Source of the DNA: Amycolatopsis tolypomycina
GTDB taxonomy: Bacteria; Actinomycetota; Actinomycetes; Mycobacteriales; Pseudonocardiaceae
Reading direction: 5' to 3'
DNA: 64,000 nt
Assembly (NCBI RefSeq): GCF_900105945.1
Contig: NZ_FNSO01000004.1
Location: forward strand, 7,010,001 to 7,074,000
The notes beneath the pieces are model-generated. The model was not told the origin of the DNA. It was given only the letters and a program-made list of their open reading frames with translations, and did not search any database. Numbering within the stretch: position 1 is the first letter of the stretch; every line of letters starts with the position of its first letter. The position numbers were made by a program, and so were the translations under genes. Positions 9,336-19,112 of the stretch are shown in pieces.

Positions 9336-11147
9336 CTACTTCTTCTGCTCCCACTCGCCGGCGTTCCACAGGACACCGTTGTAGGACTGCATGTACACGC
9401 GGTCGATGCCCTTGAACGCCCACATGCTCGGCGTCTGGAACAGCGGGATCGTCGCGTACTTGTCCGCGATGGCCTTGTCGGCCGCCTGGTAGGCCTGCAG
9501 CTTCACCTGCTCGTCCGTGGCACCGACGGCGGTCTTGAACGCGTCGTCGATCTTCGGGTCGCACAGGTTCTGGTAGTTCTGGTCACCGCCGGCGTTCGGG
9601 CAGACGTAGATCGAGCGCGACTGCGACTTGAACGGCGGGGAGGACCAGCCGAACAGGGCGACGTCGTAGTCACCGGTCGAAACGCGGCCACCCTTGAGGA
9701 AGTTGGCGTCGGTCTCGTCCTTGACCTCGATGCCGGCCGCCTTGGCCTGCGAGATGATGATCTCGACGGTCTGGCTGCGGCGCGCGTTCTGGTTGTGCGT
9801 GATCTTGAACGAAGCGCGCTGGCCGCCCTTGGCGAAGATGCCGTCGGCACCCTTCGTCCAGCCCGCGTCGGTCAGGGTCTTCGCCGCCGCCTCGGCGCCG
9901 AGGCCCGCCTTGCTGCTGTACAGGTCGGTGTAGCCCTCTTCACCCTGGAAGAACACGATCGAGTTCAGCGGGGCCGCGTCGGCCTGGACTTCCTTGAGCA
10001 GCTTGTCGGTGATCGCCTTGCGGTCGACGACCTCGAAGAACGCCTTGCGGAGCGCGTCGTCCTTGAACATGCGGTTGAACTGCAGGTCAAGGTGCTCGTA
10101 GGTCAGCTGCGAGGCCGAACCGTAGGTGACGCCCTGGGCCGCGAGACCCTTCATCGTGTTGGCCGCGGTGGCGTCCGGCTGGGTCGACGCCGCGACGTCG
10201 ATCTCACCGTTCTGCAGCGCGGTCGCCATGGCCTTGGTGTCTTCCATGGCGCGGACGACGATCTTCGCCGGACCGCCCTTGCCGCCACCCCACTGCGGGT
10301 TCTTGACGAGCGTGACGGCCTTCTGGTTGGCGTCGAACGAGTCGATCATGTACGGCCCGGAAGCCGGCATGATGGACTTGTCGAAGCCCTTCCACTTGTT
10401 CGTCCAGAAGTCGCCGGCCTTGGCGAGCTGGGCCGGGTCACCGGTCGGCGCGAGCTTGGTGATGTCGGCGATGCCGGTCTTCTGCTCGAGGATGTGCGCC
10501 GGCAGGATCTGCACGCCGCTGAACAGGCCCTTGTAGTCCAGGTACGGCTCGCTGAAGTCCGTCTGGAGGGTCAGGTTGTCCTTGCAGGTGGCGGTCTTGA
10601 TCTTGTCGTAACCGGTGGTCGAGGCCGCGTCGAACGGGTTCTTGCCGTCCGGGCCCTTGGCCATGCCGCTCTGCGAGAGCCAGCTGAGGTAGAAGTCCTT
10701 GCAGTCGAAGGGCGCGCCGTCCGACCACTTCACGTTCGGCTTGATCTTGTACGTGATGACCTGCGGGTCCTTGGACGTCACGTCGACCGAGTCGAGGATG
10801 TCCTTGTTGAGCAGGATCTTGTTGTTGCCGTCGAGGACGAACGCGTCTTCGAGGACGGCGGTCAAGATGTACGTGTTGTACGAGCTGTTGGTGTCCGGGG
10901 TGATGTTGTTGTACCCGGAGTACCCGTCGTCGATCCCGACCGTGACCGTGCCGTCCCAGCCCTTGACGTCCGCGAGCTTGAACGTGTCACCGGTCTCGGC
11001 CTTGCCGACCGCCATCGCCTTGACGTCGACGGACGAGCCGTTCTGGTCGGTGCTGCCCGAGCCCGAGTCACTCCCGCTGCAGGCGCTCAGCAGCAGCGAG
11101 GCGCCTGCGACGAGCGACAAGGCGGAGACTGCTTTGGTTCTCCTCAT
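9336..11147 (-). CDS. peptide ABC transporter substrate-binding lipoprotein
   Basis: This is a family-5 solute-binding protein (DppA/OppA type) of 603 aa. A signal peptide starts MRRTKAVSALSLVAG and ends in the lipobox LLLSACSG, so the mature protein is lipid-anchored outside the membrane. The middle carries the family signature region (VKWSDGAPFDCKDF). ATG 11147 is preceded by AGGAGG. Together with the permeases downstream and the fused ATPase at 4139 it forms a complete peptide importer. The ligand is not readable; family members bind short peptides, but also opines or nickel. Confidence 0.93.
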   Translation of the reverse strand: MRRTKAVSALSLVAGASLLLSACSGSDSGSGSTDQNGSSVDVKAMAVGKAETGDTFKLADVKGWDGTVTVGIDDGYSGYNNITPDTNSSYNTYILTAVLEDAFVLDGNNKILLNKDILDSVDVTSKDPQVITYKIKPNVKWSDGAPFDCKDFYLSWLSQSGMAKGPDGKNPFDAASTTGYDKIKTATCKDNLTLQTDFSEPYLDYKGLFSGVQILPAHILEQKTGIADITKLAPTGDPAQLAKAGDFWTNKWKGFDKSIMPASGPYMIDSFDANQKAVTLVKNPQWGGGKGGPAKIVVRAMEDTKAMATALQNGEIDVAASTQPDATAANTMKGLAAQGVTYGSASQLTYEHLDLQFNRMFKDDALRKAFFEVVDRKAITDKLLKEVQADAAPLNSIVFFQGEEGYTDLYSSKAGLGAEAAAKTLTDAGWTKGADGIFAKGGQRASFKITHNQNARRSQTVEIIISQAKAAGIEVKDETDANFLKGGRVSTGDYDVALFGWSSPPFKSQSRSIYVCPNAGGDQNYQNLCDPKIDDAFKTAVGATDEQVKLQAYQAADKAIADKYATIPLFQTPSMWAFKGIDRVYMQSYNGVLWNAGEWEQKK

Positions 11148-11199
11148 GAAGTGTGCCCTCCTAGCACTGAGCCCTTGAATTGTGACAAGGACCCACACC

Positions 11200-11244
11200 G
11201 CTCCGGTTTGGGCCGGAGCCTACGACACGCCAAGCGACACTCAA
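11200..11244 (-). promoter_or_regulatory. candidate promoter and 5' hairpin of the binding-protein gene
   Basis: On the minus strand TTGAGT (11244-11239) and TAGGCT (11222-11217) are separated by 16 bases, an acceptable vegetative promoter. A 7-bp hairpin (11200-11206 with 11213-11219) follows the -10 box and would sit at the 5' end of the transcript, where it could stabilise the mRNA. Confidence 0.45.
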
Positions 11245-11431
11245 CTGGCGCACTGCGGGTGCACGCTAGAAAGGAAAAGCACCGACAGTCACCAGTTCCG
11301 GGTCGATCGTGACCAAAGGGTGACTTCCAGTCGACATCCAGAAATACGACGGTTACCTCATGGATTCACAACGTCCCACTCGAAGGCGTTGGTAAAGATC
11401 ACCCGGTAGTACTGAATGCGTAGCCAACCGA

Positions 11432-13168
11432 TTACTTCGGGCCGCGAGTCCAGTTCACCGCGGACCCGAACGGGCCCACCATGGGGGGACCCGGTGTGAC
11501 GCCCGAGATGCCCGATCCGATCGCCAGGGTGTCAGCCAATTGGAACAGCGGAATCACCACGTTCTGGCGCCAAAGTTCAGGCTCCAGGGTGGTGAGCGCC
11601 TCGGTGATCTGCGTCGATCCGGACAGCGCCGCGTCGATCGACGGCTGCAGCGCCGGGTCGCAGAAGCCGGCCGCGTTGCCCGGCACGACGGGCTTGGTCT
11701 TGTCCACACCGGCGGCCGTCTGCTCCGGGCGGCAGCCGAAGGTCGACGCGAGCACCGAGGCGGTGTCGCCGCCGACCGCCTGCGGCACGACGGCGATGTC
11801 GACCCCGACGTTGCCCGCCGAGTCGCCGGTCGGCTGCTGGACCCCGCTGACGACCGGCATCGCGAGCAGGCCGCTGAACAGGTCGCGCGGCGGCGGCGTG
11901 ATCGCGTTGACCTCGATGCCCTGCGCGGCCAGCTCGCCGGTGAGCTCCTTGGCGATCGTCGCGTACGGCTCCTGGGCCATCGGCGAGGCGATGACCAGGG
12001 AGAGCGCCTTGCCGTTCTTGCGCCAGGTGCCCGCGGTCTTGGTGTAGCCGGCCGCCTTCAGCGACTCCTCGCCCTTGGCGACGTCGGGCGCCGTGGGCGG
12101 GCCGGGCGGGATGGTCGCCGCGTAGCCCTTCACCGACGGCGCGGTCACCTGGGCGTCGGCGTGCAGGGCCGACGACGGGCCGCCGTTGACGCCTTCGGTG
12201 ATCAGCTTGGCGCGGTCGAGGAAGGCGGCGATGCCGGCCCGGACCCGGGCGTCCTGCAGCGTCGCGCTGACCGGGCGCAGCAGCACGCCTGCCACCAGCG
12301 GGCGGGCCACCGTGTGCAGCTTGACGGCGGACCCGAGCTCGCCGAGCAGCTTCAGCTCGTCGCCGGTCGTCCGCGCCAGCGCGAACTGGTCGTTGCCGCT
12401 GCGCAGCGCGGCCAGCAGCGTGTTCTGGTCCGACCGGCGGAGCACGATCCGGTCGATCGCGGCGGGTTTCTCCCAGTAGCGCTCGTTGCGCTCGAGGATG
12501 ACCTCGCCGCGGGCGGTGTCCAGGCTCTTGATCGAGAACGGGCCGGCGACGGCCGGGAAGTTCGACGCCAGCGCGCCGCGCCAGCCGTCGGGCGCGTCCT
12601 TGAGCAGGTGGGCGGGCAGCAGGTCGGAGAACAGCGTCTGCCAGCCCGGGTACGGCTTGGCGAAGGTGACCTCGACGCGCTTGCCGCCTTCGCGCGACTG
12701 CAGGTCGGTGATCTGCCGGTAGCCGGCGGGCTCGATCACGCCGGGCTGGTCGCGCATCTGGGTGCGCAGGTAGTCGAAGTCCTCGGCGGCGATGGGCGCG
12801 CCGTCGGACCAGGACGCGTCGGCCCGGATGTCGTAGGCCACCACGAACGGCTGCTGCGAGATCACCTCGGCGGACTTCATCAGGTTCTTGTCGAGCTGGG
12901 TGGTGCCGTCGTCCTTCTGGCGGAACACCGAGGGCAGCAGCAGCTGCGAGAGCGCGGAGGTCACCTGGGACGAGTCCGCGAGGTTGTGCGGGTTGTACCC
13001 GCCGAGCACGTCGTCGACGCCGACGACGATCTGCGACGGCGTCTTGCCGGTGCTGGACACCGGCGCGACCGACGACGACACGACCGGCGGTGGCGGGGTG
13101 TTGGAGCAGGCGGTGAGCAGCACGGCCGCGAGTGCCAGCACCGGCACCGCCTTGCGATTCACCCGCAC
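11432..13168 (-). CDS. lpqW: LpqW-like lipoprotein of the family-5 binding-protein fold
   Basis: This is a 578-residue protein with a signal peptide and lipobox (AVLLTACSN), a Pro/Ser/Val-rich linker and a family-5 substrate-binding fold (ASWSDGAPIAAEDFDYL). Its position directly downstream of typA matches mycobacterial lpqW, whose product has lost transport function and instead controls the balance of phosphatidylinositol mannosides and lipoarabinomannan. The same role here is inferred from synteny. I chose GTG 13168 because GGAGGAA lies about eight bases upstream; GTG 13162 is possible. The frame stays open upstream to 13363 but has no ribosome binding site there. No permease gene is attached, which supports a non-transport role. 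Confidence 0.8.
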   Translation of the reverse strand: MRVNRKAVPVLALAAVLLTACSNTPPPPVVSSSVAPVSSTGKTPSQIVVGVDDVLGGYNPHNLADSSQVTSALSQLLLPSVFRQKDDGTTQLDKNLMKSAEVISQQPFVVAYDIRADASWSDGAPIAAEDFDYLRTQMRDQPGVIEPAGYRQITDLQSREGGKRVEVTFAKPYPGWQTLFSDLLPAHLLKDAPDGWRGALASNFPAVAGPFSIKSLDTARGEVILERNERYWEKPAAIDRIVLRRSDQNTLLAALRSGNDQFALARTTGDELKLLGELGSAVKLHTVARPLVAGVLLRPVSATLQDARVRAGIAAFLDRAKLITEGVNGGPSSALHADAQVTAPSVKGYAATIPPGPPTAPDVAKGEESLKAAGYTKTAGTWRKNGKALSLVIASPMAQEPYATIAKELTGELAAQGIEVNAITPPPRDLFSGLLAMPVVSGVQQPTGDSAGNVGVDIAVVPQAVGGDTASVLASTFGCRPEQTAAGVDKTKPVVPGNAAGFCDPALQPSIDAALSGSTQITEALTTLEPELWRQNVVIPLFQLADTLAIGSGISGVTPGPPMVGPFGSAVNWTRGPK

Positions 13169-13498
13169 GCCCTGTTCCTCCCCGTTGTCCCCGATCGGGT
13201 CAGCCATGCTCCCACGACCGTCTTCGCCATCGGAACCGAGATTCCCACACCCGGATCGGGCGGCGTCGCCGCCCCAAGGTGGGCCCTCGGGGGAAGGACG
13301 CACGGAACACCGTCCGGGTTCCCGGACCGTTCCGGAACGGCGGAACGAACACGGGCCGGACACGAAAAAGGTTCACACCGGTGGTCGGCGCCAGGCGATG
13401 AAGCCGTCGCGGCCCCTATAAAGATATAAGGAGAAGAACGGCGGAATTGCTGACGCTGGGTCCGCCACCGACCGACTCAGCGTAAGGGATCGGGCACG
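13169..13498. other. intergenic region between lpqW-like gene and typA
   Basis: These 330 bases hold no convincing gene. The notable point is an unusually AT-rich patch (13417-13431, TATAAAGATATAAGG) in an otherwise GC-rich region; on the minus strand it offers TATATC/TTATAG -10-like hexamers and probably marks the promoter of the lpqW-like gene. No clear -35 box at the right distance was found. Confidence 0.4.
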
Positions 13499-13534
13499 AA
13501 AAAACCTCCCGGCGACACGCACCGGGAGGTTTTT
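13499..13534 (-). terminator. intrinsic terminator of typA
   Basis: A 12-bp inverted repeat (13501-13512 with 13522-13533) is flanked by A6/T5 runs. Read on the minus strand, 14 bases past the typA stop, it gives a GC stem followed by a run of six U, a textbook Rho-independent terminator and one of the few with a T-tract in this window. Confidence 0.9.
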
Positions 13535-13547
13535 GCGAAGCGGCGGA

Positions 13548-15473
<1,926 letters not shown>

Positions 15474-15603
15474 GCGAGAACTCCTGAACTTCAAGGGGTG
15501 GGTGGCCGCGCAAGCCGTTCGGCATCCCGTGACCGGCTCTGGTCACACGCGGACCTCACCCAGGATACCTGCCACCCCTCTGTGAGCGGCCCCACGCCCC
15601 CTC

Positions 15604-15622
15604 CTCGGTTAGGCTGACCTAA
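15604..15622. promoter_or_regulatory. putative DtxR/IdeR-type iron box
   Basis: CTCGGTTAGGCTGACCTAA contains the palindromic core TTAGG-N4-CCTAA and matches the streptomycete DmdR iron box (TTAGGTTAGGCTCACCTAA) in 15 of 19 positions by hand comparison. It lies 45 bases before the start of the Cys-rich gene and 130 bases before typA on the other strand. Metal-dependent repression of one or both is an inference. Confidence 0.55.
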
Positions 15623-15666
15623 CGTGGAAACCCGGTGAAGGTCGCCGATCCGGAAGGTGCGTGCGC

Positions 15667-15816
15667 GTGGGCAAGAAGCCGAAGGACCCGCGGAAAGTCG
15701 TGCGCAAGCTGATGAAGGCCGGCAAGGTCAAGAAGAAGTGCTGCCGGTCGAAGCCGCGCTGCAAGAAGTGCCCGGTATTGGCTCTGAAGAAGGCGAAAGA
15801 GGACCTGGCTGTCTAG
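15667..15816 (+). CDS. small basic Cys-rich protein, 49 aa
   Basis: The frame starts at GTG 15667 behind GGAAGG and encodes 49 residues: MGKKPKDPRK, then a Lys-rich helix, then CCRSKPRCKKCP and an Ala/Lys tail. About one third of residues are Lys or Arg, and four cysteines in a CC-x5-C-x2-C pattern suggest metal or Fe-S binding, possibly with nucleic acid. Codon use is normal for the genome (G/C third positions), which supports a real gene. GTG 15661 is an alternative start. It sits behind an iron-box-like palindrome and overlaps the convergent YciI-like gene by four bases. I recognise no named family. Confidence 0.75.
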   Translation: MGKKPKDPRKVVRKLMKAGKVKKKCCRSKPRCKKCPVLALKKAKEDLAV

Positions 15817-16112
15817 TGCGGTACCGCTTCGTTGAGCAAGCGCAGCTCAGGAGCGGTCTTGGTCGGCGAGAACTCGATGACCTCGTACTGCGCGAGGTGC
15901 TGCACGCAGAAGGGATCGGACGCCAGGATGGCGTCGAGCTTCCCGCGGTTCAGCGGACGCGTGATGATGACACCGCCGACGCGGGGGTTCCGCCGCCCGG
16001 ACGCGAGGAAGTGGCCGTGTTCGTACTGCTTGTTCAGCCATTCCTGGTGGTCCGGGAGCGCGAGGTCGATCTGCTCGATCGGGGCCGTGTAGTTCAGCAG
16101 GACGACATACAT
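15813..16112 (-). CDS. YciI-like protein
   Basis: This is a 99-residue alpha/beta protein of the YciI/muconolactone-isomerase-like fold: MYVVLLNYTAPIEQID at the start, then PDHQEWLNKQYEHGHFLASG with the family's histidine, and DPFCVQHLAQYEVIEF near the end. The function of this family is generally unknown; members are small dimeric enzymes or binding proteins. ATG 16112 was chosen because the seven codons upstream lack the family pattern. It is divergent from the trpS leader, whose promoter begins 11 bases away. Confidence 0.85.
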   Translation of the reverse strand: MYVVLLNYTAPIEQIDLALPDHQEWLNKQYEHGHFLASGRRNPRVGGVIITRPLNRGKLDAILASDPFCVQHLAQYEVIEFSPTKTAPELRLLNEAVPH

Positions 16113-16122
16113 GGTTAGACGG

Positions 16123-16152
16123 TAGACCCGCAAGCCCGTTCGCGCCTATGCT
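16123..16152 (+). promoter_or_regulatory. candidate promoter of trpS with leaderless leader-peptide start
   Basis: TAGACC (16123-16128) and TATGCT (16147-16152) are separated by 18 bases. The predicted start site, seven bases on, coincides with the ATG of the leader peptide (16159). The leader peptide would thus be translated from a leaderless mRNA, which fits the lack of any ribosome binding site before it. Confidence 0.5.
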
Positions 16153-16158
16153 CGCTGT

Positions 16159-16206
16159 ATGCACGCGCAGACGTCCAGCTGGTGGCCGCCCTCGGCGGCC
16201 GTCTAG
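16159..16206 (+). CDS. trpS leader peptide with tandem Trp codons
   Basis: A 15-codon frame reads MHAQTSSWWPPSAAV and ends with TAG. The two adjacent TGG codons (16180-16185) are the sensors of a ribosome-mediated attenuator; Trp is otherwise rare, so the pair is significant. The peptide itself is not expected to have a function. The frame lies 88 bases before trpS and overlaps the first attenuator element. Confidence 0.85.
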   Translation: MHAQTSSWWPPSAAV

Positions 16207-16252
16207 ACCTGCGCTGATCACCAGCGGCCGCCCCGGACGGGCGGCCTTTTTT
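16184..16252 (+). promoter_or_regulatory. ribosome-mediated transcription attenuator of trpS
   Basis: Four 7-bp elements alternate: 1, GGCCGCC (16184-16190); 2, GGCGGCC (16194-16200); 3, GGCCGCC (16226-16232); 4, GGCGGCC (16240-16246), the last followed by T6. Pairing 3:4, extended to 8 bp (16226-16233 with 16239-16246), makes a Rho-independent terminator; pairing 2:3 makes an antiterminator; pairing 1:2 protects the terminator. A ribosome stalled on the Trp codons at 16180-16185 covers element 1 and frees 2 to pair with 3. Low charged tRNA-Trp would therefore switch on the synthetase gene. Confidence 0.9.
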
Positions 16253-16293
16253 CGTGCCTTCTCCGGGGTGGTCCCACCTCGAAGGGAAGCACC

Positions 16294-17259
16294 ATGAGCA
16301 AGCTGTCCGGCATCACGCCCTCCGGTCACGTCCACCTCGGCAACCACCTCGGCGCGGTCCGCCGCTGGGCCCTCGAGGGCGGCGCGGACGACCTGTACTT
16401 CGTCGCCGACCTGCACGGCATGACGACGCCGCACAACCCGGCGAAACTCCGATCCTTGGCGCGCGAGCAGCTCGCCGTGCTGATCGCCGCCGGCATCGAT
16501 CCCGAGCGAGTATTCGTCCAGTCCGACCTGGCCCGCGAGCTGGGCGCGCTGACCTGGGTCCTGGAGTGCACCTGCAACTACGGCGAGGCGGCGCGGATGA
16601 TCCAGTTCAAGGAGAAGTCCAAAGGCCAGGCCGGGGTCCGGCTGTCGCTGCTGACGTACCCGGCGCTGATGGCCGCGGACATCCTGCTCCAGGGCGCGGA
16701 CGAGGTCCCGGTCGGCGAGGACCAGCGCCAGCACGTGGAGCTGACGCGGACGCTGGCGAAGCGGTTCAACGGCACGTACGGCGAGGTGTTCACCGTCCCG
16801 CGCGCGGTGCTGCCACCGGCGGGCGCGCGGGTGAAGGACCTGACCGACCCGACGCGCAAGATGTCGAAGTCGACGCGGGACGAGGCGGGCGTGGTGTTCG
16901 TGCTCGACGAGCCGGACCAGATCCGCCGCAAGATCCGCCGCGCGGTCACCGACGGCGGTTCGGTGCCGGTCCACGCCCCGGAGACCCGGCCCGGGATGGC
17001 GAACCTGCTGGAGATCCTGGCCGCCTGCCGGGGCGGGTCGCCGGCGGACCTGGCGTCGGAGTTCGCCTCGTACGGAGCGGTGAAGGACGCCGTCGCCGAC
17101 GCGGTGATCGAGGAGCTGCGGCCGGTGCGCACGCGCGCGTCGGCGCTGCTCGAGGACGTCGCCGAGCTGGACCGGGTGCGGAAGGCGGGTGCCGAGCGGG
17201 CCCGCGAGCGCGGCTCGCACCGGCTCGACGCGGCCCTGCGGATGATCGGCGCTAGTTGA
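16294..17259 (+). CDS. trpS: tryptophanyl-tRNA synthetase, auxiliary (TrpRS1-like)
   Basis: This class I aminoacyl-tRNA synthetase charges tRNA-Trp with tryptophan. The HIGH-type motif is PSGHVHLGN (residues 9-17), the KMSKS motif lies at 189-193, and the length, 321 aa, is normal. The attenuator in front of it matches the arrangement described for Streptomyces trpRS1, an inducible, indolmycin-resistant second synthetase. By this analogy the gene is probably an auxiliary enzyme and another trpS should exist elsewhere in the genome; resistance is an inference. The 3' end overlaps the convergent NUDIX gene by eight bases. Confidence 0.92.
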   Translation: MSKLSGITPSGHVHLGNHLGAVRRWALEGGADDLYFVADLHGMTTPHNPAKLRSLAREQLAVLIAAGIDPERVFVQSDLARELGALTWVLECTCNYGEAARMIQFKEKSKGQAGVRLSLLTYPALMAADILLQGADEVPVGEDQRQHVELTRTLAKRFNGTYGEVFTVPRAVLPPAGARVKDLTDPTRKMSKSTRDEAGVVFVLDEPDQIRRKIRRAVTDGGSVPVHAPETRPGMANLLEILAACRGGSPADLASEFASYGAVKDAVADAVIEELRPVRTRASALLEDVAELDRVRKAGAERARERGSHRLDAALRMIGAS

Positions 17260-17641
17260 GCAGTGCGCGGAAGGCAGGCAGCAGGATCCGGTCGGCCGGC
17301 AGCCAGTCGACGTCGTCGAGGTCGTCGGGCCCGAGCCACTGAACGGCCCGGTGCTCGACGGCCCGCGGCTCTTCCCCCGGCGAGACGAGCGTGGCGGCGT
17401 AGATCCGCAGCACCCGGCCACCGGGCAGGGCGACGTCCTCCCCGACGCGCGCCCCGACCTCGATGACGACGTCGAGTTCCTCGCTGCACTCGCGGGCCAG
17501 CGCGAAGGCCTCGGACTCCCCGGCTTCGACCCGGCCGCCGGGCAGTTCCCACTGCCCGGCGTGCTTCGGCGGCCAGGCCCGCTGCTGGGCGAGCAGCTTG
17601 CCGTCCCGCACCAGGGCGGCTCCCACGATCACAGCGTTCAC
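17252..17641 (-). CDS. NUDIX hydrolase, MutT-like
   Basis: This is a 129-residue NUDIX protein. The NUDIX box is visible as GGRVEAGESEAFALAREC followed by SEEL (Gx5Ex7REx2EE), and KHAGQWELPGG precedes it as in MutT-type 8-oxo-dGTP diphosphatases that clean the nucleotide pool. I chose GTG 17641; the open frame upstream to 17785 runs through the palindromic repeat and is an artefact. The exact substrate is uncertain. Confidence 0.88.
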   Translation of the reverse strand: MNAVIVGAALVRDGKLLAQQRAWPPKHAGQWELPGGRVEAGESEAFALARECSEELDVVIEVGARVGEDVALPGGRVLRIYAATLVSPGEEPRAVEHRAVQWLGPDDLDDVDWLPADRILLPAFRALLN

Positions 17642-17699
17642 AGTCCCGGAACTTACCCGGAAGCCCCGCCCCCGGCCGCGCACACGGCACCCGACCAAA

Positions 17700-17782
17700 C
17701 GCCCCAATGTGGCGTTGGTTGCGTCCAACGCACCCAATGTGGCGTTCGGTGCGCCAGACGCACCGAACGCCACATTGGGGCG
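17700..17782. repeat. 30-bp palindromic intergenic repeat, locus 2 (two units plus inverted end)
   Basis: Two 30-bp units (17704-17733 and 17734-17763) and an inverted end carry the same sequence as the array at 5987-6099. The outer arms 17700-17716 and 17766-17782 are exact reverse complements. Unit 2 with the inverted end makes a perfect 21-bp stem (17733-17753 with 17759-17779, 5-nt loop). The array ends 16 bases past the histidine kinase stop codon, so it may serve as its terminator. Confidence 0.9.
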
Positions 17783-17798
17783 CATGTGTCCGGGCTCG

Positions 17799-19112
17799 TC
17801 AGCCGGCCGGGACTGCGCGCCAGACGACCACGAACCGCGCGCCGCCGTCCGGGGACTCGCTCACCTGCACCCGGCCGCCCCGGCGCCGGACCGTCTCCGC
17901 CACCATCGCCAGCCCCAGGCCCGTCCCGCCCGAGGACCGGGCCCGGTCGTCGGCGATCCGGTAGAACCGGTCGAACACCTTCTCGCGGTGCTCCGGCGCG
18001 ATCCCCGGGCCGTCGTCGTCGACCACCACCCGCACCGACGACCGCGACGCCAGCACCGACACCACGATCTGCCCGCGCGCGTAGCGGCACGCGTTGCGCA
18101 GCAGGTTGTCCAGCACCAGCTCCACCTCCGCGTGCGCCGACGACGCCCACGCCTGCGCGACCGCCGTGCTCACCCGCGTCTCCGGCGCGCCCGCCGGCAG
18201 CCGGGCCACCGCCGAACGCACTTCGCTCACCAGCTCCACCGGTGACGCCGGCGGCACCTCCCCCGCGTCCGAGCGGGCCAGCGACAGCAGCCCGTCGAGC
18301 AGCGACGAGAGCCGCTCGGCCTCGGTCAGGATGTCCGACAACGTCTCCTGGGCCAGCTCGGGATCCGGGTTCGTCACGGCCACCTCGGCCTGCACCCGGA
18401 TCGACGCGACCGGCGACCGCAGCTCGTGCGCCGCGTCGCCGGTGAACCGCCGCAGCCGCTCGCTGGCCTGCTCCTGGCGCTCCAGCAGCGCGTTGAACTC
18501 CTCCGCCAGCGCGCGCAGCTCGTCGTGGGAGTCCGGCAGCGCCAGCCGCGCCCCCGGCGGCAGCGACCGCACCGAACCCCGCATGCGCGCGACCGGCCGC
18601 AGCGACAGGCGCACCACCAGCCACGTCGCGAAGCCCGCCACCAGCGCGCCGATCGTCGCGACGACCACCAGCCACACCCCGCCGTAGTGCACCGCGGCCG
18701 CGAAGCCGACCAGGCCCGCGCCCGCGACGACCAGCCGCTGCGATCCGTCCGGGGCGCTGACGACCGTGCCGAGGTAGCGCGCGCCGTCACGTTGCACCGG
18801 CTGGCCCGCCTTGAGGGCCGACACGTCCGAAGGAGCCAGCCCGGCCGGGGTGCCGCCGTCCACCGGCGTGCCCGCGATGTCCAGCACCCGCAGCGTCACC
18901 GGGGCCGAGCCGGACAGCGGGCGGCCCGCGCTCACCTCGGCGCCCGCCGGGCCCAGCGCCGAGGAGAGCTCGCGGTCGACCGAGCCGATGAGCAGCGGTG
19001 AGAGGTTCGACGCCGCCAGCGCCGCCAGCCCGAGCAGGCAGCACAGGGTGATCGTCGCGGCCAGCACGGTGATCCGGGCCTGCAGGGACCGGCCCCGCCA
19101 CCACGAGATCAC
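17799..19112 (-). CDS. sensor histidine kinase
   Basis: This is a membrane-bound two-component sensor of 437 aa. A first helix (about 13-35), an extracellular sensor of about 100 residues and a second helix (about 145-168) are followed by a HAMP-like linker. The dimerisation box is DAAHELRSPVASI with phospho-acceptor His229; the ATP-binding domain has DNLLRNACRYA, DDDGPGI and GGTGLGLAM. GTG 19112 overlaps the end of the response-regulator gene (GTGA), so the two are coupled. The signal is unknown. Confidence 0.93.
   Translation of the reverse strand: MISWWRGRSLQARITVLAATITLCCLLGLAALAASNLSPLLIGSVDRELSSALGPAGAEVSAGRPLSGSAPVTLRVLDIAGTPVDGGTPAGLAPSDVSALKAGQPVQRDGARYLGTVVSAPDGSQRLVVAGAGLVGFAAAVHYGGVWLVVVATIGALVAGFATWLVVRLSLRPVARMRGSVRSLPPGARLALPDSHDELRALAEEFNALLERQEQASERLRRFTGDAAHELRSPVASIRVQAEVAVTNPDPELAQETLSDILTEAERLSSLLDGLLSLARSDAGEVPPASPVELVSEVRSAVARLPAGAPETRVSTAVAQAWASSAHAEVELVLDNLLRNACRYARGQIVVSVLASRSSVRVVVDDDGPGIAPEHREKVFDRFYRIADDRARSSGGTGLGLAMVAETVRRRGGRVQVSESPDGGARFVVVWRAVPAG

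Noticed and set aside
17642..17785. N-terminal extension of the NUDIX protein reaching back through the repeat array
   Set aside because: The extension consists of repeat-derived residues and lacks a ribosome binding site; the NUDIX fold begins right after GTG 17641.
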